Position numbers and translations under genes: made by a program. A DNA stretch of 64,000 nt from Utricularia gibba (Eukaryota; Streptophyta; Magnoliopsida; Lamiales; Lentibulariaceae): positions 436,501 to 500,500 of the forward strand of contig NEEC01000014.1 of NCBI GenBank assembly GCA_002189035.1, written 5' to 3'. This document shows positions 10,415-23,175 of this stretch, in pieces. The notes beneath the pieces are model-generated. The model searched no databases and was not told where the DNA came from. It worked only from the letters and a program-made list of their open reading frames with translations. The stretch's first letter is position 1; each line of letters begins with the position of its first letter.

Positions 10415-11934
10415 CTGCTGCAAATGCTTCATTCCTCCATTTCTTTTTCAGTTGATATTTAGGCTTTTCGTAACTTAGTCTACCGTGATCCTTCGCTTGG
10501 GTCGCTTGTAAGCAAGGACTCTGATCCACGAGCTTCTTTCTTGAGTATAATTTCTTATTCAAAATTATATCTTTTTTTTTTTGAGTTTGAAGGAGGAACC
10601 ATCAGCGACCAAATGTCATCCCCAGAAGCCGTGAAGCTTGTACGGTCCGCATCATGGTTAGATCTTTCATATACAGAAAGATCGCATCATTTGGATCACC
10701 TCCAATTCAGGCGCAAAGATTATCAAACAGACATCCAGTATGAAGAATTTAATCGAAGAAAGAAACGGCTCAGAATATCACGGGTATGAGAAATTCTCAG
10801 CACTCTTTGTCAATCAGAGTGGTGCACGACGTCCTACAGATTATCATCACGCCGTCACGTAGAAGAAGAGGAGCATCTCGGAGAGAACGAACTGCAACTC
10901 CGCAACTTATATCTGTTAGTTGAGCTTCATACCCCCGGCCCACGAGATGAGGCTTCTGTGCCCTAAACTCGCACTTTTAGGCCCAATTTCTGGAAATTTA
11001 AAAATGTATTTTTAAAAATAATAAACAAATCGCAGAGTAGATAGATATTGCGATGAGAGAAGTGGGCATTCTATTGGATCCCATGGATCTTCGAGAGAAT
11101 GCGCAAGCCACAGTTTTTGAGATTCCTCGGGTATCTTCTTCTGGAGATCCGTCCACGTGTCTGGCTCTGCCGACGTCAGATGAGATTACTCGGAGCAATC
11201 AAGCCTGGACGCAGACTCTTACGTAATGTCGATGCGGACGGGAATGACGACGTGTGTTGTGGTGAGGGCAGCTGCAGTGGCTCTTTCGCATGCAGTTGGT
11301 GGGTTTGGTTTTGTGATTGCCATTTTATTACCGATGCCCCGCACATGCTCGTTAATATGTCCAGATGGAAAAAAAATGTGGCTCGAGCAGTTGGCCGGCT
11401 TTTCTAGGATCGCTTAGATCGCTTATACCATCAGCGAAAGGGGGTGGGGTGGTGGTATTCATAAGAATGCGTTAGGCGAGTTGAAAAACGGCAGTGATGA
11501 TACCTTTTCTCAATTTTTTTTCCTGTCTTTATTCCCTTCTTGTTGTCCTGGACCTGTCTTTTACGTGCTATCTTTCCAACTTTTGTTGGTGGGTGGCGTG
11601 GAACACCACTCTTTTTCCATCATGCACATTTTAAAACATAAATTTTGCTGTTTTTACAGGTTTTTCCCGAGGAGAATAGCTCATCATGCTCAATTCTGGA
11701 AAGGTATTTTGAGCGATAGTGTTGCTGTCAGTTTGTACTTTTATCACCCAAAAGTTGTAGTTTGCAACCCCTTCCTTTCTGAGACAAGTTCTATCAAATC
11801 GGAAGCTTTTGAGTCTAAATTAGGCTCGTTCCAAGTGCAATGAACTTTTGGCGTGGGTCAGATGCTGTGTTTGTCCTCTGGTCTTGAAACTCCACAAGCA
11901 TCGAATTTGGTTTCCTCATCATCAAAGAGAATCA
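10415..11934. other. Intergenic region with unidentified short open stretches
   Basis: Holds the 3' end of the DUF218 gene and the MEX1 upstream region. Two plus-strand open stretches have coding-like composition. One is at about 10590-10787 (MSSPEAVKLVRSASWLDLSY and following). The other is at 11053-11226 (MREVGILLDPMDLRENAQAT ... ITRSNQAWTQTLT). I recognise neither. They could be exons of an unannotated gene or relics of one. Confidence 0.3.
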
Positions 11935-14141
11935 ATGGCGTGCTCTGTATTCTATCTGAGTAAGATACCCATTCAATGGAATAGACCATCAAACAGGAGC
12001 TTGTTCCCGTATCATTGTCCAAATTTAGAGTCAGTATCCTCTGACGGGAGAAATTCAGAGGGAGTCATCAACAAATGCCACTACAAGGAGTTGCTGTTCT
12101 GTGGGAAATCAATGATTTGCCGCCGGGCAAAACAATTACCTTGTTATAGCTCAGAAGATATCAACCCCTTCGGTCAGGTATCTCAAGTGTAAAATTTTGC
12201 TCAACTTTACATACAATAGATTCTCTTTTTTGCGTCTTCACATTCTAGCTTGGTATTTGTTTCATATATCAATCTGTTTTCGCTAATGCAATGAAGGAGC
12301 CGATCCTACCAAATAGAAACGATGATTTCAAGCAATGGGATTCCACAACCGCGAAGTTCGCAGGAGCTGCTAACTTGCCATTTTTGTTGCTGCAGCTGCC
12401 TCAAATAGTACTTAATGCTCGGAATCTTCTTGCAGGGAACACAAGTGCGCTTCTGGCTGTTCCCTGGCTGGTAATTGGAGTTTTCCTTTGAGTTCACTGT
12501 GGCTTAATACATGATTTTGTTTAGTCTCATGAGAAATATCCCCACATTGGGATTCACATGTTTCAAGGGATACCAGAAAACAATTAACTCGATGAAGTTT
12601 TTTGATCAGTGCAATCGGGGCTAAAACAGTAGCAAGCTTCCAAAGCGTTAAGGTGAGGCTAACAGTCACTCTCATGTAGGGTATGCTTACTGGATTACTT
12701 GGGAATCTTTCTCTGTCTTCATATTTCATCAAGAAGAAGGAAACAGAAGCAGTGGTGGTACAGACTTTAGGAGTCATATCCACATACGTAGTGATGTTGC
12801 AGCTGGCTATGGGTGAAGCTATGCCTCTCCCTCATTTCATCATCACTTCTGCAGTGGTTGCATTTGGTCTTCTAGTGAACTTTTTCAAGTATTTTAATAT
12901 GCTTAAACCAGAGTTTTGGCAGTTTTGGGAGGATTTTATTACCGTAGCTGGACTTTCTACACTTCCACAAGTAAAATTTCGGCTATTCACGAGAAAATAA
13001 AATCATCTACTGATTTCCTTTCATAAACTGAATATTTTCCTTAAGTTCATTCATTTTTGCAGGTCATTTGGTCGACTTTGGTACCCCATGTTCCGAATTC
13101 TGTCTTGCCCGGGGTTCTAGCCTTCATTACTTCATTTGCCGCTGTAATTATGGTGAGAACGAGATATGGAATTTGGTAATCTCTTTCAGAGGAAACTCAT
13201 TGAAACTGGCATAATACTGCTTATCAGATTCATAATTATCTAAAGGATCTTTCTGTTAGTATAAAGAAAAAACAGTGCAACACTGAAGCTTAATATTTTT
13301 TACAGGGCCGCCAGGGTAAGCTCTCAAAGAAGGGAGTTGAGTTTCTTGGATCAATTTCCGGCTGGACAGCGACCCTTCTTTTCATGTGGATGGCCATCGC
13401 ACAAATGGTTTTCCTCCCTCCTTTATAACTACATTAATTTCACAACTCTCATCTTCCGATTATATGTTTTTTTATTTCAGCTAACAAATATTGTGAGTCC
13501 TGATAACATCAAAGGCTTATCAGCTATCTCCATGTTGCTGGCCATGATCGGCAACGGTCTCATGCTTCCTCGTGCATTGTTTATTCGTGATTTGATGTGG
13601 TATGCCGTATTCCATCGTATTTTTGATCTTGTGAACCTCCTAAGCATTAATCTCTCCCTAAACTTCAACTCAGTGTTCGATACCATGCATTCTACCACTA
13701 GTTATTATTGTGCTGTGCATTTCTTTAGTCTTCAGTAAAGAAACTTTCTGATAAATCTGCGTACAGGTTCACTGGTTCTGGATGGGGATCCGTCTTCTAC
13801 GGATGGGGGAATCTTGTATGCCTCTACTGGTAATGTTGTTTTCATTCATGTACAGTCGCCAGTAGAGGGTTATCTCAAGTGTGTGTACCATACAGCTTCG
13901 ACTGCATCAGCAAAGAATTCTTCATAGCCTCAACCACTGCATTTCTCTGCTGGATGGGTCAGTTTTTTAGTTCATGCTCATATAGCCTCTGTTTTTACCG
14001 TATTGTGAACGAACTACCCACGCATCCATCGCACTTCACACATTGATTTTTGTATCAGGGCTGACACTTTGGAGAGATGCACAGGCTCATGGACTGGCTT
14101 CACCATTGACGTCTCTAAAAGAGCTCATTTTCAGGCAGTGA
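11935..14141 (+). CDS. MEX1: Chloroplast envelope maltose exporter (maltose excess 1)
   Basis: Exports maltose from the plastid to the cytosol during night-time starch breakdown. Nine exons (11935-12177, 12297-12470, 12680-12970, 13063-13152, 13306-13407, 13481-13599, 13767-13829, 13896-13957, 14059-14141) join in frame to 408 residues, close to the remembered Arabidopsis length of about 415. The first exon is a Ser/Arg-rich, transit-peptide-like stretch from MACSVFYLSKIP. Conserved blocks include AKFAGAANLPFLLLQLPQIV, GMLTGLLGNLSL, SISGWTATLLFMWM, SPDNIKGLSAISMLLAMIGN and LMLPRALFIRDLMW, ending LTSLKELIFRQ. About eight or nine hydrophobic segments are visible. The match to the family is strong throughout and no disablement is seen. 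Confidence 0.96.
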
Positions 14142-14746
14142 CAAGGACTCTATGGCTTGTTCACCTTGTCCATGGTCGCAGCACAGGGAAGCTTCAACCA
14201 TTAGGAGGAATGAGAAATGCCAACACTGAATATGGGAGCAGCGGAGAGCATGAATCTTCTGGAGGACTTCGAGCAACAGCTGGTTGCTTGTTGGATAAAT
14301 AAAACTCAAGAGTTGATGCCCCCTATCCTCCGGTGTGGGATTTGTGTGTTCATGTTGCAAATTAAATTGATGATATTTGTCTCAAGTCACAGATAAGATA
14401 TGAATTGCAATGAAACTTCTCACATTTCGAAATATCACATTACTTTCGTTTATATCAGAACTTCATTCTACATCAGATGATCTAACTTGTGTGTAAAAAA
14501 GCAACGTCGAACTACATTGATCTACCCATAAACTTGTATGGGTTACAAAACTGATCAAAAAAAGCCTGTATGGCTTCATTTTCCAAAATACTGAACGATG
14601 TGCTGCGACATGAAAAAGCGAGAGTCTTCAAGCTCACCTGCCTTTTGAATGTGCCAGATTTCAATTGTGACTCATGGATGGGATCTCAATTCGGTAGACC
14701 AGGATCTGTTGTAGAAGACCCTTTCTCTGGGCGAGCTGTCGGAAAA
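14142..14746. other. Intergenic between MEX1 and ADH1
   Basis: Includes the MEX1 3' UTR and the distal ADH1 promoter. No gene is supported. Confidence 0.5.
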
Positions 14747-14752
14747 CACGTG
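14747..14752 (+). promoter_or_regulatory. G-box in the ADH1 promoter
   Basis: A perfect CACGTG core lies about 145 bp upstream of the ADH1 start. G-box control of plant ADH genes under hypoxia, cold and ABA is established knowledge. Use of this site is inferred. A related CCACGTAC follows near 14791. Confidence 0.5.
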
Positions 14753-14837
14753 AATTGAGGTGCGTGGAGAAATGAGGGCCTTCAGGATGCCACGTACACC
14801 CCCCAATTCATTCTTCCTTTTTGAGTATCTCCCTCGT

Positions 14838-14847
14838 CAATATATAC
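14838..14847 (+). promoter_or_regulatory. TATA-like element of ADH1
   Basis: CAATATATAC lies about 50-58 bp upstream of the ADH1 ATG at 14896, a position consistent with a TATA box and short leader. Confidence 0.45.
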
Positions 14848-14895
14848 ATCCCTATCCCAGGAACAGGGGCCAACGAATCAACAGCAGCAAACATC

Positions 14896-16673
<1,778 letters not shown>

Positions 16674-18665
16674 GACCGGCCATGTCCCGCGGCGAATACG
16701 CCGCCGCCTCGTTTTGTTACTGTCGCACTCCAAATAAAAATAACGGTCACACGCCAAATCCAATCCCGTTTGTTATTATAATATTAATATTGAAATTAAT
16801 TTTGCATATTATTTATACCATCAATCCCCAACCAATGGAGGATACCACACCTTATAATGGTGCGCCGCGTTGCAGGAGAGCGGACTTCAAATCGTCATTA
16901 AATAGAGAGTGCATCTTCGTCCAGCTCAGCCGAAACCCAGCAAGCTGTCCTCACCGCCAGCCTATCAATCAAAATAAATACCTTTTCTTTTCACGGCCGT
17001 TATCCACCGACTACCGGATTTTTTTTTAATTTTTGCTTATAAAAATTCAATTTCCTTATTTATGAAAACCAAACTTTACAAAATATTTTTATTTTTTTTG
17101 GAAATATCCATAATCAGTTTAATATATTATCAATATTAGGTACAGCGTCCCATCTTCTTTGTCCTAACGGTTTCCTACTCCTCCGTCAATCGCCGTGGCA
17201 CGTGGCTCTTTGCCACGTGTCCCTTCCCCTGGTGTTGGGCATGGTGGATGTGGATGATGATGATGGCAAATGGCATGCCCCTGATGGATGGACCATGTGT
17301 CAATCGGCATGAACATGTACTTCCAGGATCCACCATACATTTCCATTCCAAGTGGCATTATTTAACGTTAGTGGGAGAATAAAAAAATGTTATAGTCAAA
17401 GTAAATTCATGTGCCCGTACAAGGTACAAGTCATTACATTACATAATATCATGCCCAAAAAAGTCCACCCATATTTAACGACCAAAGTCCAAGCGTCATT
17501 ATTTAACGTAGGGTAATTGAATTCCTTTTTACAGCGCCGTTAATTTGTTGACATTTTTGGTAATTAAATAATAACAAGAGTATTCAAATAATTACGATAA
17601 TTTTGAAATTCAATTCGTTTTTTCGTGTATGGTTGTATGCCACGTGGTGATGACCATGCCATGGTGATGGATATCATACATGGCATGCGCATACATTGCC
17701 GCCCATCGTATCATTGGATGGGAGAAGGCAGAAAGGAATTTGACTTCGCGAAAGATCGAGGGAGCGACGACGGAGGAAATTCAATTCGATTTAATGGAAT
17801 TTTGGCGTCCGCAGTAAAATCAGTTTTCTCGTTCTCTCTCCAAGAAATTTAGTTCAGCGCAGCTCTGCCCCTGTTTGCTGGAAGATTTAGGGACGTTCTC
17901 TAGGTACAATACACTGGAACTGCATCTACCCGTCTCGATTTATGATTTTGTAGGAGAAAGCAATTCGATTTCTTTGTGGGATGAATGAGCAGTGTAGAGT
18001 GCCGCGGCATTTAACTTGGAAGTTTGTAGTTGGGCTGAAAGTTGGTTCCTCCGAGTTTGAGCTTATTGGTTCTGCTTATGTCCCATTTGCGGGGTTAGTG
18101 CTTCATTTATGTTATCTTTTGTTTAAATTCTGAGAATTTATTTTGTTCTATGAGATGTGTCTACTGTTTCGTCTCTGAATTCTTCCGTTGTTTTCGCGGA
18201 TAATTTCGTGTAGCGATTTCGAATGTTTTTACTTTTTTTGGTTAACAGCGTTACGTTTTCTAGGCCTGTTCTGGTTCTCAGGTTGGGAGGCAACTTGTTA
18301 TTTTCTGTTATCTGTTGCAACATTCAGATGATTTTATTTATTTACTTACTTATTTTTGGGTGGAGTGGGGAGAATGGTGGCCTTGCTACGCTTTCTTTTT
18401 AGCCTTTTATTGCATTGGAATGGGCAATATGACTTGATATGACTGCGTTGTGCAGAGATTTACAAGGGGCTGTTAAAAGATGGCAGCTTGAGTAACAGAA
18501 GGGCTGACGGATGATGTTTTTTACTAGAGCTAGCCTCTTTGACTTCATCTACAAGATAATCGAAGCTGAAGCTTTAGGCTCTTGGTTTATGCTCTTCAGA
18601 AAGTGAAACAGTTAAGAGTTTTCTGAGCCTTTCGAAAACTAGGTTTTGTGAAATTCTGGGTGAAA
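16674..18665. other. ADH1 3' region and SEUSS upstream/5' UTR region
   Basis: The sequence between ADH1 and the SEUSS-like start. From about 17800 it becomes 5'-UTR-like and probably contains one or more leader introns. A recurring ATTTAACGT motif appears near 17360, 17475 and 17505. No coding gene is supported. Confidence 0.45.
17196..17222 (+). promoter_or_regulatory. Paired G-boxes in inverted arrangement
   Basis: GGCACGTGGC and GCCACGTGTC form near-perfect inverted arms around a 5-nt spacer, each with a CACGTG core (17199-17204 and 17214-17219). A third CACGTG lies at 17641-17646. These fit bZIP/bHLH sites. Assignment to the SEUSS-like gene is inferred from position. Confidence 0.5.
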
Positions 18666-19497
18666 ATGATGCCACAAGGGCCCTCTGCTCCGTTTGGTGG
18701 TGCCCAGTCAGTCCCCCCATCTCTTTTGAGATCAAGTTCTGGGTTGTTGGGTGGACAGGGTGGTGGAATGCCTTCACAGAATTCATTTTCGATGCTGGTG
18801 TCGCCACACAGTCAGTTCAATGGTATGAATATGTTGGGGAATTGTTCAAATGCATCATCCCTGTTTCAGCAGTCTTATGGAAATGGTGTCCCGAGTAACG
18901 GCCTCTCAAATCATGGGAACTCCCAGCGTGGCCTTATTGACGGTGGAGGAGAGTCTAATCCACTTTCGGGTGCTGGAAATGGGACGGGGTTTAATATTCC
19001 TTCCTCTTCTTATGCCTCCTCGCCTGTCACCAATTCATCTGGGCAAGGCCCAGCACAGCAACAATTCTTGAATCCTTCTGGAAGCCTGGTGTTCATGGAG
19101 CAGCAACAAGCTCAACAGCTTGATCAACAGAATTTTCAGTATAATCAACAGCAGATGCAGCCGTTTTCTATTCCAAATGGTTCACAACAGCAGCAGCAGC
19201 AGTTCCAATCTTCAGGACCTGCATCAGGTGGTGGGGTACCTGTGAAGTTGGAGCCACGGACATCACATGAGAATTTACAACAACTACAGGGGCTGAGGAA
19301 TCTTCCTCCTGTAAAATTGGAAGCACAACAACTGCACAACCTGAGAAATTTGGGTTCTGTAAAAATTGAATCACAGCAAACAGATCCATCTGCTTATTTA
19401 CAGCAGCAGCAGCAACAACAGCAGATTCTCTTGTCTCGACAATCCCCTCAGGCTGCTGCTGCTGCGCAGATGTTTCATCAGCAAAGGCTTTTGCAAA

Positions 19498-19530
<33 letters not shown>

Positions 19531-22458
19531 TTCTGAAAGCCATGCCTCAACAGAGGTCCCCTTTACAGCAGCAGTTTCAGTCACAGAACTTGCCACTGAG
19601 ATCACCAGCAAAATCAGTTTACGAGCCTGGAATGTGTGCTCGAAGGCTGACTCATTACATGTATCAGCAGCAACACAGACCGGAAGTAGGTTTTTTTATT
19701 CTTATTTAGATGAGAGTGAATCCCACCTTTCTCCTTTTTTTACGACTCCAATTTCTCAAAGGACAATACTTGTGAATATATGAATGTTTTGATCCTGTTT
19801 TTTAGGATAACAACATTGAGTTTTGGAAGAAATTTGTTGCTGAATACTTTGCACCTAATGCCAAGAAGAAATGGTGTGTTTCAATGTATGGAAGTGGTCG
19901 CCAAACTAATGGGGTTTTCCCACAGGTTGTGATCTTTAAGGTTCAGTTATAGCGCATTGCCTAGATAACTGCAGTCTAGCTCATGGCTTTGCTGTTGTTT
20001 GGGCATTTTTGTTCTTTAACATGCATTTTAGTTTTGAGAAAACGAGTCCATGAGATTTTTCCCAATATTGTCTTTGAATATGTAGTCTGATGTCTCTGCA
20101 TTTACTTTAAATATGCAGGATGTTTGGCATTGTGAGATCTGCAATCGCAAGCCTGGACGTGGATTTGGTGTGTAGCTTTCTTCTTTTGCTGTATTTTCTC
20201 TCGCTGCTTTTCCCTTCTGGTTGATTTTTTAGGTGTTTTATTTTCTTCTTTTTCCTCTGCAAAGTTTTCTTGGTCAGTTTGGGGAGTGCTTCGTTGTAAC
20301 ATCCTCAGTCGTTCAGTTATGTCTTGATTTCATGCATTGATTAAGAGATGCAAGCACTAGTTAACTAAATTCCACAATTTTTAGAGGCCACTGCTGAGGT
20401 TCTACCCAGGCTTTTCAAAATAAAATACGAAAGTGGAACCATTGAAGAGCTACTGTACGTTGATATGCCTAGGGAATATCAGAATGCTTCTGGGCAAATT
20501 GTGCTTCATTATGCGAAAGCCATACAAGAGAGTGTTTTTGAACAGCTTCGTGTTGTCCGTGATGGCCAACTTCGAATTGTTTTCTCTTTGGATCTAAAGG
20601 TTCCACTCTCCCAAATCGGATGCGTTTTTATGAACTTCAGATGCTCACTGTTGTCTATATAACTGGTTTGGTAGATATGCTCTTGGGAGTTCTGTGCCTG
20701 GCGTCATGATGAGCTTATTCCCAGAAGATTGTTGATTCCACAGGTTATTGATGAGAATTGAATTGTGTGGTTCTATTTTTATTCCATCGTTTCAATTTTG
20801 TCTGGGTTCTTTTTATGTCTTTATGTCAGTTTGTCTGAAACACGATCTAGATGCCCTTCCATTATTATAGTGTCAATGATAACTTCAGGTAAACCAGCTT
20901 GGAACAGCAGCCCAGAAGTACCAAGCTGCTGCGCAGAATGCATCAACAGGTCCCTCTGTTTCTGATCAGCAAAACAACTTCAATATGTAAGTAACAATGA
21001 AAAGCTTTCCATCTGCATTGGACTTGCGTATTTCCATGTATAAGGTTGTCATTGCACTGTTCCCTTCATAGACTTTTTCGGAAATCTGTAGCCAGTATTA
21101 TGACTTGAAAGTTATGCAGGTTTGTTGCCTCAGCTCATCAGCTTGCCAAAGCCTTGGAAGTTCCAATGGTGAATGACTTGGGATATACCAAAAGGTATAT
21201 CAGATGCTTGCAGGTAATCTGTTTTTTGCATTGAGCAGCCACTCGGTATTTTAGCCATTCAAATACAGCTACATTGTATAACTGTATTCCATGGACTTCT
21301 ATTAATGGGTGAATTTTGTTTTTACTGGTGAGCAATGCAGATATCCGAAGTGGTGAATAGTATGAAAGACCTCATTGATTATAGTCGTGAAACTGGTGCA
21401 GGTCCTGTGGGTAAGTTAAAAGTTCTCATCTTTTCCCCTTTCTTGAGTTACGATTTTTTGTATCCTGCATCTCATCTAATGGTTAGGATAAGCTAGCGAA
21501 TTCTTTCGTACAGAGAGCTTGGCCAAATTTCCAAGAAGGATGAATCCTACGCCTGCATTCCAAGGTCAGCCTCTATTACCCGAGGGGCAGCAGCAGCAGC
21601 AGCAAACAGGGGCACAAAACCTGAGTAATGATAATCATGCTCAGGCTGCGACCATGCAACTGGCTGGTACCACAGGCATGCAGCGTATCCATAAAAATGT
21701 AAGCTCGGGTTTCATATCATATAGCAATATTGCTGCTCTTATTTATTCATCAGAACTTGATGAATTCTCGACAGCAAAATCCACTTCCTGCAACTAACAG
21801 CTCCTACAGAGGCAATGGCGTTCAGATATCATCTCCAGGTTCTTCAAGCAATCTGCCACAAGCTCAGCCATCGCCATCTCCCTTCCAGTCACCGACACCA
21901 TCTACATCCAATAACATGCAGGCAACTGCTAATATTAGCTTGCCAGGAGGAGCCAATGTAAACTCAGCACATTCCCCTAATATCTCCATGCAACAGTCTG
22001 CTCATTCTGGTGATGCAGATGCGAATGATACTCAAAGCTCTGTTCAGAAAATAATACACGACATGATGATGTCATCTCAGTTTAGTGGAAGTGGTATGAT
22101 GGGCATGGGAACAGCGGGTGGTGATGTAAAGAATGCCAATGGGATTTTGCCAACTAGCATTAATCCAGTTATGAATGGTGGCAATGTGCTTGCCGGAGCT
22201 GGGGGAGTGGCAAATGGGAACACAGAGTGTGGGACCATGGGAAATGGGCTTGAACATTCAGCGATTGTAAATGGCATTAGAGCTGCTCTGGGTAACAGCT
22301 CCATGTCCATGAGTGGAAGAATGGCCATGGCAATGGCACGAGAGCGGGGCATGAATCCACAGCAGCAGGATATGAGCAATCAACTGCAGATGCTCAGCGG
22401 TCTTGGGGCCATGAATGGCTTCAATAACCTTCACTTTGACTGGAAGGCAATGCCCTGA
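18666..22458 (+). CDS. SEU: SEUSS-like transcriptional co-repressor (LIM-binding domain)
   Basis: Gln-rich adaptor of the SEUSS/Ldb1 family, which pairs with LEUNIG to repress targets such as AGAMOUS. Ten exons (18666-19685, 19806-19925, 20119-20167, 20385-20599, 20675-20743, 20889-20986, 21120-21213, 21341-21410, 21514-21698, 21754-22458) join in frame to 874 residues, about the size of Arabidopsis SEU. The N-terminus is MMPQGPSAPFGG with VPPSLLRSSSGLLGG, then several poly-Q tracts. The central LIM-binding-type region runs from LTHYMYQQQHRPEDNNIEFW through WCVSMYGSGRQTNGVFPQ, EICNRKPGRGF and LKICSWEFCAWRHDEL. A second Gln/Ser/Gly-rich tail ends FDWKAMP. The ATG at 18666 is preferred, with 18669 as an alternative. 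Confidence 0.95.
19495..19530. repeat. CAG microsatellite coding poly-Q in SEUSS-like gene
   Basis: A run of mostly pure CAG codons in the first exon, with smaller CAG/CAA tracts near 19184, 19398 and 21590. Being in frame, length changes would alter a poly-Q tract without breaking the gene. Confidence 0.85.
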
Positions 22459-23175
22459 CAAGAAAAAGAAGGAAAAACCCTTTTCTTTCTTTGAGGAAAC
22501 AGAATAGCTGTTTGTGCAGCTTTGGAAGGATCAGTTTTTGGAATGGGGACACACTAGTAGTGCATACAGGGAAAAGTTGGAAAAAAAAAAAGGTTCGCAT
22601 GTTTGAAGTCCATGTTTTCTACTTGTCAAGAAAGCAGAGCTGCAGTTGTATTCACGGTCTGTGAGCCGAAGCAGGAGTGATCCAGCCACCGGAATCTCCA
22701 TCGGTGGCCCTGAAAACCCAGATTGCTGCTGAATCATTGATCACCGCTGCTTCAACATCTTTCTAGATGTGAGTGTATATACTTAACTCATGATGCTTCT
22801 ATCTAATTCTAAAAGGGTATGTGAACTTCGCTTATCATGGCTTGATCTTTGTAACAGTTTCTTGGTTTTCAGAGGTGTCTTGTGGTGATCTGATGCTCAC
22901 TTAGTAGCATGACATGACTAACCAGCATTTTGGACCCTTGGTTGTATCTTCATCGTGCTTGCTTTAGTTGTGAAAATTACAAGGTTTTTATCCCCCAAAA
23001 CCTGTTGTCCTTGACTCAATAATTGTTTTTTGCTGTATCATATAAATCATGCTGCAATTGACATATGCGAAAAACAAGAACACTTGGCATAATTCAGACT
23101 CTAAAATCTGTTTCAAGCGTAGGACAAAAAAGGACTACCTCTACAAGCTCGTACCTACAGAGCTCTTCACCTTCT
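22459..23175. other. Convergent 3' regions of SEUSS-like and RIO1 genes
   Basis: Likely the SEUSS-like 3' UTR, possibly with a small intron, and the RIO1 3' UTR on the other strand. No gene is seen. Confidence 0.45.

Noticed and set aside
19168-19611. Minus-strand Ala/Val-rich open frame
   Set aside because: It is the complement of the CAG-rich poly-Q region of the SEUSS-like gene.
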